Assembly: GCA_964036275.1 (NCBI GenBank)
Contig: OZ038437.1
Coordinates: forward strand, 4,220,501 to 4,284,500
Source of the DNA: Litoditis marina
Lineage: Eukaryota > Nematoda > Chromadorea > Rhabditida > Rhabditidae
Direction of reading: 5' to 3'
DNA length: 64,000 nucleotides
Both the position numbers and the translations under genes were made by a program. The notes under the pieces are model-generated. The model made no database searches. It was not told the DNA's origin and saw nothing but the letters and a program-made list of their open reading frames with translations. Each line of letters begins with the position of its first letter. Positions within the stretch are counted from its first letter, which is position 1. Shown here in pieces: positions 63,801 through 64,000 of the stretch.

Positions 63801-64000
63801 TGACAATTGATTGGGTGCAACAGCTAGTGAAAGAAATTGAATGAATGAATAGTATTGTCATCGTTACATAGACTCCTACAGTAAACCTTATAACTTTTCA
63901 GCTCCTCGGAAAGAAGTACCACTCCCGAATCGGTAACTGAGGAAACGACCACAACGAGGTATGACGTGACAAATGATTGGGTGCTACAGCTAGTCAAAAG
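27865..64000 (+). CDS. Giant exon-array mucin-like secreted protein, gene 5 (3' end outside window)
   Basis: Signal peptide MLPFLLLMSIFAILNVLVLS. The usual exon 1 donor is now GC and the frame meets TGA first; an in-phase donor GA|GTTTCC gives exon 1 as 27865-27941. Exon 28225-28383 holds CIKTCERMHGKNCKQLC and Thr-rich sequence. Nine cysteine exons start at 28748, 29591, 30324, 31162, 35364, 36099, 36647, 38064 and 38989 (126 or 132 nt; C-x3-C-x7-C-x3-C, e.g. CVTLCTSYGGLDCENKC). T-rich exons start at 29013, 29856, 30589, 31427, 35629, 36364, 37303 and 38667 (57-63 nt). Then 136 array exons of 57 nt run from 39477. All are phase 2 and open. That gives 624 residues before the array and about 2,584 in it. 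No terminal exon lies in the window. The product is expected to be secreted, very Ser/Thr-rich and heavily O-glycosylated. Its role is unknown. The alternative, that the array is transcribed but decayed, is argued against by the constant exon length. Confidence 0.75.
31814..32166 (-). repeat. LTR (3' LTR in element orientation)
   Basis: 353 bp, nearly identical to 34923-35275, with TG...CA ends. It adjoins the polypurine tract at 32167. Confidence 0.9.
32303..34501 (-). CDS. Gag-protease polyprotein with integrase remnant
   Basis: 732 residues, one open frame. Residues 25-70 are Gln/Glu/Lys-rich and probably coiled coil; 90-275 look like a retrotransposon gag/capsid region. There are two CCHC zinc knuckles (307-320 and 327-340, C-x2-C-x4-H-x4-C). 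An aspartic protease active site LDTGSD lies at 392-397. From about 590 the frame matches part of an integrase core, but the usual catalytic Asp positions read N (593) and G/S (648-650). Reverse transcriptase and RNase H are absent between protease and integrase, where a gypsy pol would hold several hundred residues. It cannot be autonomous. The open frame suggests recent loss or maintenance as a non-autonomous gag-carrying element. Confidence 0.85.
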   Translation of the reverse strand: MIWIGDESNNTMTKTKEDAKEKKSMQELLLKLLQGQQEQLKRQEEKQEEQFKQQEKRMQLLEDILLERRTEPGSVSSLPVLSGTTRLMADLSGRLAVFNFDPESDQTFSKWYERYGEVLTVDGERLDDKSKVRLLVGKLSNDVFDRYTKQILPNSTAEVTFDDTIKILKEMFDVKISVFSTRYHCLKIEKKDTEDYMEYTGRVNEQCEKAKLQELDKDGLKALLWIYGLKSNRDAELRQRLLMFLDRKYSDQKTVTLHDLYKECDLWLNIKREAKMVETGAQDVNMVRTRNDSGDSIDTARHSELLCWNCGKGGHISRKCQSKKWNCGKCKGSGHKPEFCERSRKFRTGMRDVRTRVNNSVVVESHSPRKQVNVVRRYLSVQVNGYKLEMQLDTGSDITMMSVSDWKRIGSPNLERSRVRVVDAKGDSMVVLGRLKCHFKINSTNGTGYAYVSEAESLCGLEWIAQDEKMSHHLSKMADMCAMEDLGTAESLESPTKDSGQTINGGNGIMETFRREEYSGKNKARGSSINPVIPQQKVSGVSTAWSAETEGYCTSAPRRVCQSVKELSGPGKERHTDDDLTKPKSVWRKVTVNVIGPMNGTSYLVAEDMEEKWPVVARMTDIRSKSTIRTLKELFKGIGQTPKTVVTGSSSQFTSEKFRMGCVEAGWVTEYVDPETKITEGRLAGQLLKEYQKCRLSASELSLEMVNKMREAYILSWGKEEEEDELVPMSCR
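34729..34818. repeat. Three 30-bp repeats in the LTR element leader
   Basis: TTGACCTGTGAGGGTCTCCG begins at 34729, 34759 and 34789, each followed by a variable ~10 bp. The leader also holds two copies of AAATTTGGGCAGCACTTCCC near 34526 and 34580. These could belong to packaging or regulatory sequence of the element. Confidence 0.8.
34923..35275 (-). repeat. LTR (5' LTR in element orientation)
   Basis: 353 bp, partner of 31814-32166. The element's transcription start should lie here, reading toward lower coordinates. Confidence 0.9.
35276..36555 (+). repeat. Tandem cysteine-exon/T-exon segment
   Basis: About 735-bp units starting TATATAATGTTTGTCATTTC at 35276 and 36012, with a related start near 36556. 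Each holds one cysteine exon, one T exon and their introns. The units before the LTR element (from about 30236 and 31074) are related but longer. This is the duplicating unit of the 5' half of the giant gene. Confidence 0.75.
36893..37165. repeat. Degenerate AACTCGAAA intronic repeat
   Basis: Many imperfect ACTCGAAA, CTCGAAAG and AACTTGAAA words in the intron before exon 37303. Similar stretches occur at about 13110-13340 and 38308-38525 in corresponding introns, so the low-complexity tract is inherited with the cysteine-T exon unit. Confidence 0.65.
37587..37873. mobile_element. C-tract MITE, copy B
   Basis: Opposite orientation to copy A: it starts GGGAAAATTGTACAATCG and ends with the inverse of GGGTTTATTGTACAATTG. 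An exact 8-bp duplication TATTTTTG flanks it (37579-37586 and 37874-37881). It lies in the intron between exons 37303 and 38064. Sister introns have the empty site (CTAATATTTCTGAGTTTGATC). The interior has C and G runs between TTGTACAAT words. Confidence 0.85.
39188..39337 (+). repeat. Three ~50-bp intronic repeats
   Basis: TGACTTAGAT...CGTGAGACGATTATCAAAGTCAAAC-like units begin at 39188, 39238 and 39288, in the last intron before the array. Single copies occur in the corresponding introns at about 36850 and 38265. Confidence 0.75.
45650..50968 (+). repeat. Higher-order duplication, 16 units (2,660 bp)
   Basis: 45650-48308 and 48310-50968 match at offset 2,660 wherever I compared them, including private variants such as AGTGCCACT in one exon, GTATGACGTAAC at one donor and a TTTTCAACTCC acceptor defect. 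Either a recent unequal exchange or an assembly duplication. Confidence 0.85.
53290..55014 (+). repeat. Higher-order duplication, 3 and 6 units (501/1,001 bp)
   Basis: Units with CTAGTTAAAAGGAATCG and CTTCTCCTCG recur at about 53538, 54040 and 54541, and larger blocks repeat at ~1,001 bp. A unit subtype with a 7-bp intron deletion (CTCCTACCTTATAAC) appears at about 53113 and four times from 55108 to 55753. Confidence 0.75.
57572..57745 (-). CDS. Captured terminal exon of an unknown gene
   Basis: On the minus strand TTCTATAG|GGAGTC is a good acceptor, followed by 57 open residues (GVGPKVSKRDLARRAGIQDK ... DEISKYLLDTSQHVTHKSH, then KKK) and TAG at 57574-57572. AATAAA lies on the same strand at 57476-57471. 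It looks like a normal 3' exon with UTR, with a basic Lys/His-rich C-terminus, lying inside the 57096-59040 element. I do not recognise the family. No matching upstream exon was identified in the element, so it may be a captured gene fragment (Pack-MULE style) or the last exon of an element-encoded gene. Confidence 0.5.
   Translation of the reverse strand, partial: GVGPKVSKRDLARRAGIQDKTEAFSLQILSAAPTADEISKYLLDTSQHVTHKSHKKK
57746..59040. other. Rest of the 57 kb insertion
   Basis: AT-rich sequence with a C run near 58307-58318 and GTTTGGACG repeats at about 58878-59040. No transposase or clear exon recognised. Confidence 0.4.
59041..64000 (+). repeat. Exon-intron satellite array, last 30 visible units
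   Basis: Array resumes with the same 57-nt exon (first 59058-59114; last in the window starts near 63901) and continues past the window end. A subtype GAAAGAAATTG intron (one base shorter) and GGAAAGAAG exons (S to R) are common here. Frame and phase are unchanged across the inserted element, because insertion was intronic and the acceptor AACCTTATAACTTTTCAG is preserved by the target duplication. Confidence 0.95.
59232..62712 (+). repeat. Higher-order duplication, 10 units (1,672 bp)
   Basis: Sequence from about 59232 repeats at offset 1,672 through to about 62712, including the private variants GTGAAACAGCTTGTG, GTGCCAAACG and AATCAATACTCAATAG. Confidence 0.85.

Noticed and set aside
39399..63861. 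More than 100 minus-strand ORFs of 62-110 residues starting MVVSSVTDSGVV or MKRLFIHSI
   Set aside because: They are the antisense of the repeated exon plus intron. The plus strand has a donor and acceptor in every unit and matches the upstream T-rich exons of the same gene, so the antisense ORFs follow from the period.
39477..64000. CRISPR array or ordinary non-coding satellite
   Set aside because: The 'spacers' are themselves near-identical, the period is far too long for CRISPR, and the unit contains a splice-flanked, frame-conserved exon homologous to single exons in the paralogues.

Overview
The window is eukaryotic genomic DNA, most likely from a nematode. It has short introns ending in TTTTCAG- or TTTACAG-like acceptors, AATAAA polyadenylation signals, tRNA-derived SINEs, MITEs and a Ty3/gypsy-type LTR element. 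The species cannot be named from the sequence. Almost every long ORF here is a shadow; the real genes are built of exons of 50-250 bases.

The dominant content is a tandem family of secreted, mucin-like genes on the + strand. There are five: a 5'-damaged copy ending at 6944, complete copies at 11923-16197 and 19462-22133, a copy with a phase error at 23894-26634, and a giant copy that starts at 27865 and runs off the right edge. They share one plan: a promoter block with two ATGATTCAT-like sites exactly 31 bp apart plus a TATA-like box, a signal-peptide exon, exons with a twin-CX3C cysteine motif (C-x3-C-x7/8-C-x3-C), and Thr/Ser/Glu-rich exons of 57-63 nt. In the four genes that end inside the window, a last exon carries another paired-cysteine motif and the stop codon. 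All introns sit in the same phase (after codon base 2), so any exon can be gained, lost or skipped without changing the frame.

In the giant copy, a 28-39 kb section alternates nine cysteine exons with eight T-rich exons. From 39477 to the window end it becomes an array of 136 copies of a 57-nt exon plus a ~110-nt intron (period 166-167 bp). Each exon adds a 19-residue, 68% Ser/Thr repeat; the array seen here encodes about 2,580 residues and does not end in the window. The exon is 57 nt in every copy read, while length changes fall in the introns. The array carries higher-order duplications (16, 10 and 3 units). This exon-intron satellite inside a mucin-like gene is the main discovery candidate.

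Mobile DNA: an internally deleted gypsy-like LTR element (31814-35275, 5-bp TSD) lies antisense in an intron of the giant gene. Two C-tract MITEs with 8-bp TSDs lie at 3848-4091 and 37587-37873. A 1,945-bp element with 9-bp TSD (57096-59040) interrupts the array and seems to carry a captured host 3' exon. SINEs, a hairpin MITE and a (GA)n tract fill the first 9 kb. Other genes: a partial RING-finger exon (minus strand, 2283-2527) and an unrecognised multi-exon gene at about 9.45-11.03 kb.
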